64,000 nucleotides of DNA from Amycolatopsis sp. NBRC 101858 (GCF_030269325.1 NZ_BSTD01000001.1:434001-498000), one strand, 5' to 3'. Numbered from the stretch's first letter, positions 26,188-35,677 are shown. Made by a program: numbers and translations. The notes: a model not told the origin generated them from the sequence alone.

Positions 26188-27342
26188 ATGGAACGACCTC
26201 GAGTGCTCCTCGTCAACTGGCGCGACACCGGCCACCCCGAAGGCGGCGGGTCGGAGCGGTACGTCGAGCGGATGGCCGAAGGGCTCGCGAGAGCCGGGTA
26301 CCGGGTCGAAATCCAGTGCGCCGCCTACGCGGGCGCGACCGCGGGGGAATGGCGGGACGGCGTCCGCTACCGGCGGCGGGGCAACAAGTTCGGCGTGTAC
26401 GCGCACGCGGTGCGTGCCATTCGCCGGGCCCGCGCCGACCTGGTGGTCGACGTGCAGAACGGGATGCCGTTCTTCGCCCGGCTGGTCGCCGGCTGTCCCG
26501 TGCTGGTGCTCGTGCACCACGTCCACAAGGAACAGTGGATCAGCGCGCTCGGCGAGACGCTGGGGCGGGTCGGCTGGTGGATCGAGTCGCGGCTGGCGCC
26601 GTGGCTGTTCCGGAAGTGCCGGTACGCCACGGTTTCCGAGGTCACCAAGGCGGAGCTGGCGGGCCTCGGGATCGAACGTTCGCGGGTGACGGTCGTGCCG
26701 AACGGCCTGGACGCGCCGCCGCCGTGCGCGTCCGAACGGGACGCTTCCCCGACCCTGGTCGCGGTGAGCAGGCTCGTGCCGCACAAGCGGATCGAGCACG
26801 CCATCGACGTCGTCGCGCGGCTCGCGCGGCGCTGGCCGGAGCTGCGGCTCGAGGTCGTCGGCCAGGGACCGTGGGACGAAGTGCTGCGCGAGCACGCGGC
26901 TTCGCGCGGGGTGGCGGACCGCGTGGTCCTGCACGGCTGGGTCGACGAGCAGGCCAAGCACGAGATCCTCGCGCGGTCGTGGCTGCACCTGTGCCCGTCG
27001 GTCAAGGAGGGCTGGGGCATCGTCATCATGGAGGCCGCGGCGCACGGCGTGCCGTCGGTCGCCTACCGCGCCGCGGGCGGCGTGGCCGAGTCCATCGTGG
27101 AGGGCCGCACCGGGCTCTTGGCCGAGGACTTCGAGGACTTCACGGCCCACGTGGACGGCTTGCTCGCCGACGGCCTGCGCCGGGCGGAAATGGGCCTGGC
27201 CGGGGCCGAGCGGGCCGGGCGGTTCAGCTGGGACGCGAGCATCGGGCAGTTCGAAACGCTGGTGCGGGACGTTTCCGGGCTCCCCGCGCCAAGGCCGCGG
27301 GTTCTGGGTCAGCTGCCGCGCGGCTCGGCGCTGGCGTCGTGA
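26188..27342 (+). CDS. GT4-family glycosyltransferase, Rv0225-like
   Basis: A 384-residue GT-B glycosyltransferase. The N-terminal domain opens with RVLLVNWRDTGHPEGGGSER, the acceptor-side glycine-rich loop. The C-terminal donor-binding domain has VAVSRLVPHKRIEHAIDVVA and the ExxxxxxxE motif EGWGIVIME at residues 274-282, which contacts the nucleotide-sugar. It is probably a cytoplasmic enzyme adding a sugar to a lipid-linked envelope glycan. ATG at 26188 is chosen; no clear ribosome site is present, and a TTG four codons earlier is possible. Its 3' end overlaps the convergent acyltransferase by 34 bases. Confidence 0.88.
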   Translation: MERPRVLLVNWRDTGHPEGGGSERYVERMAEGLARAGYRVEIQCAAYAGATAGEWRDGVRYRRRGNKFGVYAHAVRAIRRARADLVVDVQNGMPFFARLVAGCPVLVLVHHVHKEQWISALGETLGRVGWWIESRLAPWLFRKCRYATVSEVTKAELAGLGIERSRVTVVPNGLDAPPPCASERDASPTLVAVSRLVPHKRIEHAIDVVARLARRWPELRLEVVGQGPWDEVLREHAASRGVADRVVLHGWVDEQAKHEILARSWLHLCPSVKEGWGIVIMEAAAHGVPSVAYRAAGGVAESIVEGRTGLLAEDFEDFTAHVDGLLADGLRRAEMGLAGAERAGRFSWDASIGQFETLVRDVSGLPAPRPRVLGQLPRGSALAS

Positions 27343-28373
27343 ACGGCGTCGCGGAACTCGTCGAGCAGCCGGTTCGCCGCGGCCGCGTCGAAGTCCTTGC
27401 GGCGGGCCCGCACGGTCACCGTCGTGACGTCCCCCGTGGTCGCCGCCCCGAACGCCACGCCTGACCGGCCGCTCGCGGCCGGGTAGAACGCCAGCGAGCG
27501 CACGGTGTCCCCGGTGGACACCACGCCGAGGTTGGACACCAGGAACGTCGAGCCGAGCCGGCTCGCGAGCAGCCGCGTGCCCAGCCGGGCGAGCCGGCTG
27601 CTGCGGGCGGGGAAGTCCGGTTCCGGCGGCTGGTTCGCGAGCACCGCGGCGACGTCCGCGCCGGGTCCGAGCCGCAGCCGGAAGAACGCGCTGTCGTGCA
27701 CCGGTTCCGGCGCGGCCCCGGAGCGCCACGACGCGCCCAGCGCGGCCACCACGCGGGCGGTGCGGGCGCCGTGCGCGCGGTTCCAGCTCGCGGTGGCGCG
27801 GGCGGCGGCCGCGACGAACCCCGCGGCCCCCAGGCGCAGCCGTGGCTCGTGCCGGGCGGCGAAGACGTCTCCTGCGGCCTCTTCACGCCGGTCAGGTGAG
27901 ATCCGGCCCGGGGGCGCGAAAAGCGCCTCAGCGAGCCGCTGGACGGCCGAGAGGGCAAAGGGTTTGCCGCCGGCGCGGTCACCGATCCCCCGCGCCGCCG
28001 AGGAAACCGGGACGTCGAGCAGGACGCCGAGCAGCGAAAGCAGGCCGAGACCGTCGAGGGCACCGTGGTGCGCCGCGACGAGCAGCGTCGGCTCCTCGGC
28101 GCGGACGGCGACGCGCAGGAGCGGCGCGGTCCGTTCGTAGGGCGCCGAAGCGAAGCGGTCGCGGGTGGCCGGCAGGTCGGTGGTCCGCTCGATTTCGGGC
28201 ACGGCACCGAGATGCGGGTACTGCTGGACGGCCGCCGCCAGCCGGGCCCGGAGCTTGTCCGGGTCGGGTGCGGCCGTGCCGAGGTCCGCTTCGAGGAGGA
28301 TGCTCCAGGAAACGGTGGGGTCGCCGTAGAGCCCGACGACGCGGTGCGCGTGGTCGGAGGCGAGCCGGGTCAC
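27309..28373 (-). CDS. BAHD/condensation-fold acyltransferase-like protein
   Basis: A 354-residue protein of the chloramphenicol acetyltransferase/condensation superfamily. The catalytic HHxxxDG signature is present as HHGALDG at residues 102-108, with His103 and Asp107 in the right spacing. A second half ending STFLVSNLGVVSTGDTVRSL mirrors the latch/DFGWG region. It probably transfers an acyl group to a sugar or lipid intermediate of the envelope pathway, by analogy with Pap proteins. Start is a GTG four bases after the stop of the DUF2613-like gene, so it is in one operon with it and the large membrane protein. Confidence 0.72.
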   Translation of the reverse strand: MTRLASDHAHRVVGLYGDPTVSWSILLEADLGTAAPDPDKLRARLAAAVQQYPHLGAVPEIERTTDLPATRDRFASAPYERTAPLLRVAVRAEEPTLLVAAHHGALDGLGLLSLLGVLLDVPVSSAARGIGDRAGGKPFALSAVQRLAEALFAPPGRISPDRREEAAGDVFAARHEPRLRLGAAGFVAAAARATASWNRAHGARTARVVAALGASWRSGAAPEPVHDSAFFRLRLGPGADVAAVLANQPPEPDFPARSSRLARLGTRLLASRLGSTFLVSNLGVVSTGDTVRSLAFYPAASGRSGVAFGAATTGDVTTVTVRARRKDFDAAAANRLLDEFRDAVHDASAEPRGS

Positions 28374-28377
28374 CGCG

Positions 28378-28560
28378 TCAGCGGTTCCCGTAGAGCTTGT
28401 TCGGGTGGTCGGCCGGGTTGTACTTCACCTGCGCGTTGAGCTTTTCCTGCACCTGGGCGGAGCTGTCCGGGTCGGCGCCCTGGGTGAGGGCGAAACCCGC
28501 TCCGGTCGCCAGACCGCCGCCGATGATGACGGCGGCGACCACGCCGATGATCGTGCCCAC
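28378..28560 (-). CDS. DUF2613-like small envelope protein
   Basis: A 60-residue protein: one N-terminal hydrophobic helix (GTIIGVVAAVIIGGGLATGA) and a short polar tail ending in NPADHPNKLYGNR. Size, topology and the YGxR end match DUF2613 proteins, which in Mycobacterium tuberculosis lie beside aftD (Rv0236A as I recall). The GTG start has AAGGAGTGACAC upstream. Sits four bases from its neighbours on both sides in a three-gene operon. Probably an accessory subunit of the arabinan machinery; this is inference from context. Confidence 0.75.
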   Translation of the reverse strand: MGTIIGVVAAVIIGGGLATGAGFALTQGADPDSSAQVQEKLNAQVKYNPADHPNKLYGNR

Positions 28561-28563
28561 GTG

Positions 28564-30246
28564 TCACTCCTTCTGCGGCGGGGAACTCCTGCCGCGGCCC
28601 AATGTACGCATCGGTAACATGAGGCACAACAGTGCGACGCACAGCGACGCGAGCACTACTCCGTTCGCCACCAAGGCGGGCGCCCACGAGATCGCTTTCA
28701 CCGCGGGCACACCCGGGGTCCGGTAGAGCGTCAGCCACTCACCCGACCACACCGGCGTCGCGCCGGCGAGCAACCGGGAATCGACGGAGCCGGGCGTCCC
28801 GTGCTCGACGAGGATCCAGCCGATGCCGGCGGCGGTGAGCTCCTGAGCGGACGTCGCGGCGCGGACGTCCCCGATGCGCGGGTCCTCCCCGGCGATGCGG
28901 TCCTGTCCCACTTGGAGCGTGTCGTCCATCAGCACGGGTCTCGGGAGCACGCGCGGCGCCGGGTCGAGCTGCGTCCGGTCGTCGTTCCACGCGAACCCGC
29001 GGAACGCCGAGAGCGGCAAGGTCAGCACGTCGCCGGGGCGGTCACCGAGCACTTCGGACACTGCCCGCCAGTCGGCCGGGTACTGCGCGGTGGCGAGCCG
29101 TCCCCAGCCTCCCCAGGCCAGGTCCGGCATGGTGAGCAGGGGGAAGACGGCCGCCGCCGAGACGAGCGCGATGCGCCCGCGCTCGGTTTTCAGCTTGGTC
29201 GCGGCGACCTCGATGGCCAGCGCGAAGCCCAGCGCCAGCGGCAACGCCCACCAGGCGACCCATTTCTGGGCGTCCCGCAGGAGTCCCGCGCCGGGCAGGT
29301 GCCGGGTGGCGGCGGTCAGCAGCGCGTCGCCGCCCGGCAGCGTCGCCAGGGACGCCAGCAGCACGCCCGCGGCGCCGAGGCCGAACAGCGAGCGGGCGGG
29401 CGCCTTTCCCCACCTCCGCGCGAGCGGGGCGAGCCCGGCGACCGCGATGGCGACGACGATGAGCGTCAGCACCGGGATGAGGGGCAGGGACCGGCTGCCG
29501 GGGACCGTTTCGGCGTTCCAGATGCCCCCCAGGCCGAGCACGCTGAGCAGCGCGGGTCCCCAGCTTTCGGGGCGGGCGCTGAACGCCGTGACGCCGGCCG
29601 GGTCGGAGTAGGTGCCTTCGGCGTTGAGGAAGGTCGGGACCAGCCACGGCAGGTTGAGCACGATGGCGATGGCGAGCGTCTGCCAGAGCCGGCGCGAGCC
29701 GGCGGCGACGGCCATGACGACGGCGGCCAGCACGCCACCGGGCGGGGTCAGGACCGCCGGGGCGCACGCGAGCACCAGCTTCGGCAGGGCGTTCGGCTCG
29801 TGCTCGCGCGCGGCGAGCCCCGCTTTGACGATCCAGGGCAGGCAGGCGTAGGCCAGCAGCAGCGGCCAGTGGCCGATGAACAGCCGCTCCGCGACGTACG
29901 GCGTCCAGGCGTACGCGGTCGCTGCGACGAGCCGGGTGCCCAGGCGCTCGGTCGGGACCAGCCGGCCGGCCCCCCAGGCGGCGCCGAAGAGGGCCAGCAG
30001 CAGGACGATCTTCTGGACGATGTCGCCGGGCAGCACGGTGGTCGCCAGCGCGACGGCGGCGTCGGCCGGGACCGACCGCGGCAGCGTGGCCCCGATCCCG
30101 AAGGCGTCCGGCACGAAGTACTGCCGGGGCGCGAACACCATGTCGTAGGACAGGACGAACCCGCGGCCCAGCAGCGGCGCGCAGACGGCGAACGCCAGCA
30201 GAGCGGACACGACGGGGAGCGCGAGCCGTCTGCCCGGTGCGTCCAC
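28564..30246 (-). CDS. Polytopic membrane protein, Rv0226c-like
   Basis: A 560-residue integral membrane protein with about twelve helices, the last near residues 525-545. The N-terminal loop after helix 1 (GRGFVLSYDMVFAPRQYFVP) and the DIVQKIVLLLALFGAAWGAG helix resemble the Rv0226c family that neighbours arabinogalactan genes. A long periplasmic region (about 370-510) contains VLVEHGTPGSVDSR. The layout is that of GT-C-type lipid-linked glycosyltransferases, but a clear DxD catalytic pair in the first loop is not obvious. The start is GTG with AAGGAAGGGCA upstream. First gene of a three-gene operon. Confidence 0.78.
   Translation of the reverse strand: MDAPGRRLALPVVSALLAFAVCAPLLGRGFVLSYDMVFAPRQYFVPDAFGIGATLPRSVPADAAVALATTVLPGDIVQKIVLLLALFGAAWGAGRLVPTERLGTRLVAATAYAWTPYVAERLFIGHWPLLLAYACLPWIVKAGLAAREHEPNALPKLVLACAPAVLTPPGGVLAAVVMAVAAGSRRLWQTLAIAIVLNLPWLVPTFLNAEGTYSDPAGVTAFSARPESWGPALLSVLGLGGIWNAETVPGSRSLPLIPVLTLIVVAIAVAGLAPLARRWGKAPARSLFGLGAAGVLLASLATLPGGDALLTAATRHLPGAGLLRDAQKWVAWWALPLALGFALAIEVAATKLKTERGRIALVSAAAVFPLLTMPDLAWGGWGRLATAQYPADWRAVSEVLGDRPGDVLTLPLSAFRGFAWNDDRTQLDPAPRVLPRPVLMDDTLQVGQDRIAGEDPRIGDVRAATSAQELTAAGIGWILVEHGTPGSVDSRLLAGATPVWSGEWLTLYRTPGVPAVKAISWAPALVANGVVLASLCVALLCLMLPMRTLGRGRSSPPQKE
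28605..28616. promoter_or_regulatory. TACC-N4-GGTA motif, copy 3
   Basis: TACGCATCGGTA lies inside the last codons of the large membrane protein gene, 45-56 bases upstream of the DUF2613-like start. It could mark an internal promoter. Confidence 0.4.
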
Positions 30247-30290
30247 TGCCCTTCCTTTCCGTTGCCCGCGCGGTTAGGGTCCCTGGAAAT

Positions 30291-30302
30291 TACTCGCCGG
30301 TA
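30291..30302. promoter_or_regulatory. TACC-N4-GGTA motif, copy 4
   Basis: TACTCGCCGGTA within ATTAC-N6-GTAAT, between the divergent membrane protein (start 30246) and flippase (start 30317) genes. Confidence 0.5.
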
Positions 30303-30316
30303 ATGGGAGCCCGCCG

Positions 30317-31519
30317 TTGAGCGTAGCCACCGAAGTGCCGGCCCGGACCGGCAACCGGGTCGCGGCGATCCTCGTCTCGCTCGCGCTCGCGGGCAACAAC
30401 GCGGGCAGTTACGTGCTGAGCCTCGCGGCCGCGCGGATCCTCGCGCCCGGGGCGTTCGGGGAGCTGAGCTCGCTGCTGGCGGTGCTGGTGATCGGCGTCG
30501 TCCCGGCGATGGGACTGCAGACGGTGGTGGCGCTGCGGGTGGCGCGCTCGCCGTCGCTCGACCGGGGTCCGCTGTTCGCACTGGGGCTGCTGACGAGCGG
30601 GATCGTCGCGACGGCGGCGTTGACGCTCAGCCCGTTGCTGGTGCTCCTGCTGCACCTGGGGTCGCTGACGCCGGCGCTGCTGGTGACGGCCGCGCTCGGG
30701 CCGTTGACGCTGCTGGGCGTGTTCCACGGCGTGCTGCAGGGCGCGCACCGGTTCGCCGTGCTGGCCGGGCTGATCGCCTTGGAAGGACTGGGCAAGGTCG
30801 GCGGGTCGCTGGTGGGCCTGCTGGTCGCGGGCACCACGACGGGCGCCCTGGTGGGGACGGCGGTGGGGTCGCTGGCGGTGGTCGTGGCGGGCTGGCAGGT
30901 CTGCGGGCGCCCGCGGCCGCGCTGGGCCGACCGCCACGGCGTCGAAGTACTCCACACGGCGCAAGCGATGCTGGCGCTGGTGCTGCTGGTGAACCTCGAC
31001 CTGGTGCTGGCGCGGCACACGCTGCCGTCTTCGGAGGCGGGCGAGTACGCGCTGGGAGCGATCGTCACGAAGATCGCGTACTGGCTGCCGCAGGCGGTGG
31101 GGGTGCTGGTGCTCCCCCGGTTCGCCGCGTCTTCGGGACGGCGCCGGGTGCTGCCGGTGGCGTTGGCGGTGTGCGCGTCCCTCGACGCTTTCGTGCTGCT
31201 GGCTTCGTTGGTGCTGGGGCCGTCGTTGCTGTCGCTGATCGGCGGCGCGCGGTACGCGGGGAGTTCGATGCCGGTTTGGCCGTTCGCGCTGGCCGGGTCG
31301 ATGCTGGCGCTGGTCCAGATCCTGCTGTACGCCCGCCTGGCCGACGGCGACCGCCGGGTGGCGGTGCTGATGTGGGCGGCGGTGGCCGTGGAGGCGTTGC
31401 TGATCACGGCGTGGCTGCACGCGTCGGCAACCCAGGTGGTGACGGTGGCGGCCTGCTGCGCGGGCGGCTTGGCCGTGGCCGGCGCGATCCTGGAATTACG
31501 CTCCCGCCGCACCACCTGA
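30317..31519 (+). CDS. Oligosaccharide flippase (Wzx/MATE-like)
   Basis: A 400-residue membrane protein of about twelve helices belonging to the polysaccharide-biosynthesis/MVF superfamily. The first helices (NNAGSYVLSLAAARILAPGA then FGELSSLLAVLVIGVV) show the typical pore-lining small residues and the APxxFG turn. Its job is probably to move lipid-linked arabinan or another glycan across the membrane. The TTG at 30317 has GGGAG eight bases upstream. A repeat array starts in its stop codon. Confidence 0.8.
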   Translation: MSVATEVPARTGNRVAAILVSLALAGNNAGSYVLSLAAARILAPGAFGELSSLLAVLVIGVVPAMGLQTVVALRVARSPSLDRGPLFALGLLTSGIVATAALTLSPLLVLLLHLGSLTPALLVTAALGPLTLLGVFHGVLQGAHRFAVLAGLIALEGLGKVGGSLVGLLVAGTTTGALVGTAVGSLAVVVAGWQVCGRPRPRWADRHGVEVLHTAQAMLALVLLVNLDLVLARHTLPSSEAGEYALGAIVTKIAYWLPQAVGVLVLPRFAASSGRRRVLPVALAVCASLDAFVLLASLVLGPSLLSLIGGARYAGSSMPVWPFALAGSMLALVQILLYARLADGDRRVAVLMWAAVAVEALLITAWLHASATQVVTVAACCAGGLAVAGAILELRSRRTT

Positions 31520-31678
31520 CTCACATACCCAGACAGTCGGCTCACGTACCCAGACAGTCGGCTCGCGTACCCAGACAGTCGGTTCGTGAGCCGACCCTCC
31601 AGGTACGCGAGCCGACTCCCCAAGTACGCGAGCCGACTCCTCAGGTACGTGAGCCGACCCTCCACGTACCTACGCTGG
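31516..31678. repeat. Inverted array of 21-bp repeat units, copy A
   Basis: Three direct 21-bp units with core TCGGCTCRCGTACC plus CAGACAG (31516-31536, 31537-31557, 31558-31578; the first degenerate) lead to a 16-bp centre TCGGTTCGTGAGCCGA (31579-31594). Three inverted units follow (31595-31615, 31616-31636, 31637-31657), then a degenerate one to 31678. The array fills the gap between the flippase stop and the AftD stop and can fold into a long imperfect hairpin. A second copy lies at 60200-60320. Function unknown; a bidirectional terminator is possible. Confidence 0.9.
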
Positions 31679-34600
31679 TTCCGTCGGGTTCTCCTTGCGG
31701 GTGAACCAGTCCACGCACGTGGCCACCATCGCAGCCGCCGCCAGGAGCAGCGCTGCCTGGGTCACCGGGCCGTACGCCCACTCCTGGCCGTGGCCCAGGA
31801 TGCGGCCCGTCACCGATACCACCGCCGCCACGGCCATCCCGCCGAACGCCAGGTACCGGGGTGCCCGGTCCCAGAACTGCCGGGCCAGCAGGCACGCGAT
31901 CAGCAGCACCACCGGCAGCATCCCGCCCAGCGCCACCAGCAGCACGATCAGCGCCACCGGCACCAGCGCGCCACCCCGCGGCACCGCGAACGGCCGCCGC
32001 CGGGCCGGCCAGAAGACGCCCACCAGCATCAGCACCACCGCCAGCGCGCCGATCAGCAACGCCGTCCGGTACGCCGAGTCCGGGGTGAACGCCAGCGAAA
32101 CCACGCCACCCGCGCCCGCCGGGACGATCCACGCCTGCTGCCAGCCGTCGACGCGGGTGCGGGCCAGCTCGCGACCGTCCAAAGTGGCCACCCAGCCGGC
32201 GTTCGCGTTCTCCGGGACCGCAAGCACCGCCTCCGCCCCCGGCGCGACCTTCACCGAGCGCGACGCCGCGTCCCACTTCTCCACCTGCACCGCGCGGTGC
32301 ACCGGCGGTGCCGCCGCCACCGAAGGACGCAGCCACAGGTCCTGGACGACGAACGAGTCCGACCGGTCCGTCCGCAGCTCGTGCCCGCCGGACGGCAGCG
32401 AGATTCCGCCCTCCGAATCGCGGCACATCCGCAGCTCCAGCGGCCGGTGAGCGGTGATGTCGGCCAGCGTGCCCTGCACCGACGTGCGGTAGTCGAGCCC
32501 GTCGAGGTGGACGTTCGGCCCCGAGCCGCACGGCACCGTGAACGCCGGGTCCGGCCCGGGCAGGAGCCCGTCGGTGCCGGACAGCTCGAGGCTGCCGATC
32601 CCCACCGTGGAGCGGGCCGCGGGGTCGTCGTCGTCCCCGGGCAGCACGACCTGCAACTGGTCGGTGTCCAGGGGCTCGAACGACGCCGACCCGCCCGCGT
32701 CGAGCTGCACCGTGCGCGTCCCGGACTTGCCCACCAGCTCGACCTGCCGCGGGATCTGCGCCCCGCTCGAGGGCGCGACCCCGATGTGCAGCCCCGAAAT
32801 CCGCTTCGGCCCGGTCCAGCCGAGGGTCAACGCCGGGCGCAGGTCGGTGACGTCGGGACGCCACGTCGTCCCCGCGTCGCCGTCGACCGCCGCGAAGCCG
32901 CCCGCCGCCGGGTCGCCGGCCAGCTGCGACGTCGACGACACCGTGACCCCCGGCAGCTGCACCGGGTTCTTCCCGCCGCCGGCGGGCAGCACCGAGCCGC
33001 CGACGAGGAACGTCTGCTCGGCGGGCGTGCTGAACAGCCGCCGGATGCCGTCCGGCTCTTCGCCGTCCCGCGCGGCGGACGCGTCGCACCGCACCGCGCC
33101 GTCGGCGGGCAGGCACGCGTACCGCGGCTGGGCCCCGCGCGTGAACGCGAACCCGGGCGCCGGCCCGGCGGGCAGGTCGGCCGGGACCTCCAGCGCGCGC
33201 TGCGGCTCGGTGTCCGGGATCTTCAGCTCCGCGATGCCGACGTTCCCGTCCTGCCGCCCGACCACCAGCGACAGCAGCGTGATCCGCACCTTGCGGGTGA
33301 CCCCGGCGATGACGGAGTAGGTGTGCGACCCGGCGCCGCGGATCACCTGCTGGTCGATCGAGCCGTTGTCGGTGGTGATCCGGATCCGGGTCGGCGGCCA
33401 GCCCACCCGCAGGTCGTCGACCATCTGCAGGTCCACGGCGTTCACCAGCCGCGGGGTGTCCAGCTCCACCTCGAGCCACTGCCCGACCGGCCCGGTGAAC
33501 GACGACGAGTGCCACGACGTGCGCGGGTCGCCGTCGATCGCGGCGAACGGCTGGTGGCCGGGATCGGACCCGCCGAACGCGTCGGCGAAGGACGCGGCCG
33601 TCGACGCCGTCACCGCGCGGATCCCCCGGTAGGCGGCGACGGTCTGGTGTTCCTCGCCTGGGAACGGCAGGACGTCACCGGCCGCCCGCTGCTGGCGGAA
33701 CGCCTCCCCGGCGGTCAGGGTCTGGCTGAGGTTGTCGCGCACGCCGCCGACGTTCCGCTCGGCGCGGCGCAGGCCGTCGGTCACCAGCCGCGGTCCGCCG
33801 GGCGAGCCGCCGTCGCCGGTCAGCACGGTCGGCGTCGCCGGGTCGAGCTGGCCGGAGTCGATCAGCGGGAGCAGGTTCTCCGGGCCGCCGCTCACCGTCG
33901 GGACGTCCGTTGTGGACGTCGCCGTGGCCAGCGGCACCGGCTGCCGGACTTCGTAGATCTCGAGGGGACCGAACACCGCCGCCTTGCCGATGCCGGGCGA
34001 GCCGGCCAGCCCGGACCGCAGCGTCGCGATCGGCGGTGCGGTGTTCCGGTCCCGGTCGATGTCGTTGCGCAGCAGCAGGAACCGGTACCCGGACCGCGCG
34101 AGCAGCGCGGCGAGCCCCGGGTCGCCGCGGCCGTCGGCGAGCGCCGCGTCGACCGAGTCCATCAGCCGCGTGTTGCCTTCCGATCCCAGCGGCACCTGGT
34201 TGCGGACCGCCCACGGGCTCTTCGCGATCGCCTGCGCGGGCTCGTCGACCGTGCGGCCCCAGTCGTACTCGCCGAACCCGGTGGCGGGCAGCAGCAGCGT
34301 CCGCGCGTTCGGGTCGGCCTTGGCGACGTAGCCCATCGCGTCGTACCAGTAGCCGGGCACCTCGTCCCAGCCCGGCCCGGACCGCAGGTTCAGCAGCCAC
34401 GCGGGCGCGGCCATCACCAGCACCAGCAGCAGGCCCAGCGCGGGTCGCACGAACCGGCGTGCGGACTTCAGCCGGGCCGGGCTCGAGATGCCGTGCACGA
34501 ACGCCAGCATCAGCGGCAGCCGCAGCACCGGCTCGAACTTGTGGACGTTGCGCAGCGGGGCGAGCGGCCCGTCGAGCAGGTGCCGGACCTGCTCGGCCAG

Positions 34601-35677
34601 CGGGCTGTCGAGCGTGCCGACGTAGCCGATGGTCAGCAGCGTCAGCCCGGTGAGGACGCCCAGCACCAGGAACCGGCGCTCCGGCAGGCCGCGGCGGGTG
34701 AGCCCGAGCAGGCCGACGCCGGCGACGAGCCCGGTCGCCAGCATCAGCACGGGGTTGTCGATCAGCGACCAGCCGCCCGGCCACCACGGCGTGCCCTGCA
34801 CGACGTAGGCGACCCACTGGTTGGTCCCGCGCAGCACCTCGAACAGCGACATCGGCGCGGTCGTGTTCGTCGCGGACTCGATGTAGTCCAGGAACGGCAG
34901 GCTGTATTCGCCGAGCAGCAGCAGCGGCAGGATCCACCACAGCGTCGCGCCGACGACGAAGACGAACCACCACAGGACCAGTTCGACGTGGTGGCGCGTC
35001 CACTTGCGCGTCAGCAGCCACAGTCCCGGCAGGACGAGCGCCATCACGACCATCGCGCCGTTGACCCCGCCCATGCACAGGACGGCGACGGCGGACAGCC
35101 CGGCGGCCCGCCGCGGCGAGCCGATCGTCCCGGCCCGGACCAGCGGGACCAGGACCCACGGGAGCAGCACCGCGGGCAGCATCTCCGCGGACAGCCCGCC
35201 GATTTCGGTCAGCATGCGCGGCGCGAGCGCGTACCCGAGCGCGCCGATCAGCCGCGTGCGCTCGGTGCCGAGCTTCATCGCCCGCGCGAGCAGCAGGGCA
35301 CCGCCGAACGCGGCCGAGAGCAGGAGCGCGCCCCACAGCCGCTGCGCGACCCACGCCGGGACGCCGGCGGCCTGGCAGAGCGCGAAGAACGGGCCCATCG
35401 GGAAGAGGTAGCCGTACGCCTGGTTCTGCAGCTCCCCCGCCGTGGCTTGCGGGTTCCACAGGTGCAGCGCGCGGCCGAGGAAGGCGAGCGGGTCGACGGC
35501 GAGGTCGAGCTTCGTGTCGAACGTCGTCTTCCCCGGCATCTGCAGGAACGACAACGTGGTCAGCGCCAGCACGATCCACGTGCTCGGCCGCCGGAAGAAC
35601 GCGCCCACCGAGAACTTCCGGGCGCCGCTCGAGGGCGGAGCGTCGTCCCGGGACCGTTCGCGGGTGGCGGTTACCAT
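31670..35677 (-). CDS. aftD: Alpha-(1->3)-arabinofuranosyltransferase AftD
   Basis: A 1335-residue GT-C glycosyltransferase matching the size of AftD, which adds branching arabinofuranose from decaprenyl-phospho-arabinose to arabinogalactan and lipoarabinomannan. About thirteen N-terminal helices (25-440) include the loop DTKLDLAVDPLAFLGRALHL, which carries the acidic residues expected near the catalytic site (DUF3367 region). A large periplasmic part (about 450-1210) contains two F5/8-type carbohydrate-binding modules (AIDGDPRTSWHSSSF and AVDGDAGTTWRPDV). Four helices close the protein. The ATG at 35677 appears leaderless, with TAGTAT seven bases before it. It defines the arabinan locus. Confidence 0.9.
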   Translation of the reverse strand: MVTATRERSRDDAPPSSGARKFSVGAFFRRPSTWIVLALTTLSFLQMPGKTTFDTKLDLAVDPLAFLGRALHLWNPQATAGELQNQAYGYLFPMGPFFALCQAAGVPAWVAQRLWGALLLSAAFGGALLLARAMKLGTERTRLIGALGYALAPRMLTEIGGLSAEMLPAVLLPWVLVPLVRAGTIGSPRRAAGLSAVAVLCMGGVNGAMVVMALVLPGLWLLTRKWTRHHVELVLWWFVFVVGATLWWILPLLLLGEYSLPFLDYIESATNTTAPMSLFEVLRGTNQWVAYVVQGTPWWPGGWSLIDNPVLMLATGLVAGVGLLGLTRRGLPERRFLVLGVLTGLTLLTIGYVGTLDSPLAEQVRHLLDGPLAPLRNVHKFEPVLRLPLMLAFVHGISSPARLKSARRFVRPALGLLLVLVMAAPAWLLNLRSGPGWDEVPGYWYDAMGYVAKADPNARTLLLPATGFGEYDWGRTVDEPAQAIAKSPWAVRNQVPLGSEGNTRLMDSVDAALADGRGDPGLAALLARSGYRFLLLRNDIDRDRNTAPPIATLRSGLAGSPGIGKAAVFGPLEIYEVRQPVPLATATSTTDVPTVSGGPENLLPLIDSGQLDPATPTVLTGDGGSPGGPRLVTDGLRRAERNVGGVRDNLSQTLTAGEAFRQQRAAGDVLPFPGEEHQTVAAYRGIRAVTASTAASFADAFGGSDPGHQPFAAIDGDPRTSWHSSSFTGPVGQWLEVELDTPRLVNAVDLQMVDDLRVGWPPTRIRITTDNGSIDQQVIRGAGSHTYSVIAGVTRKVRITLLSLVVGRQDGNVGIAELKIPDTEPQRALEVPADLPAGPAPGFAFTRGAQPRYACLPADGAVRCDASAARDGEEPDGIRRLFSTPAEQTFLVGGSVLPAGGGKNPVQLPGVTVSSTSQLAGDPAAGGFAAVDGDAGTTWRPDVTDLRPALTLGWTGPKRISGLHIGVAPSSGAQIPRQVELVGKSGTRTVQLDAGGSASFEPLDTDQLQVVLPGDDDDPAARSTVGIGSLELSGTDGLLPGPDPAFTVPCGSGPNVHLDGLDYRTSVQGTLADITAHRPLELRMCRDSEGGISLPSGGHELRTDRSDSFVVQDLWLRPSVAAAPPVHRAVQVEKWDAASRSVKVAPGAEAVLAVPENANAGWVATLDGRELARTRVDGWQQAWIVPAGAGGVVSLAFTPDSAYRTALLIGALAVVLMLVGVFWPARRRPFAVPRGGALVPVALIVLLVALGGMLPVVLLIACLLARQFWDRAPRYLAFGGMAVAAVVSVTGRILGHGQEWAYGPVTQAALLLAAAAMVATCVDWFTRKENPTEPA

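Noticed and set aside
31516..31678. Repeat array considered as CRISPR
   Set aside because: Conserved core (14 bp) and variable part (7 bp) are much too short, the array inverts in its middle, and no cas genes are present.
31600..31680. Peptide frames reading through repeat arrays (SRLAYLGSRLAYL-like)
   Set aside because: The peptide regularity only reflects the 21-bp DNA period; there is no start signal and no matching protein family.
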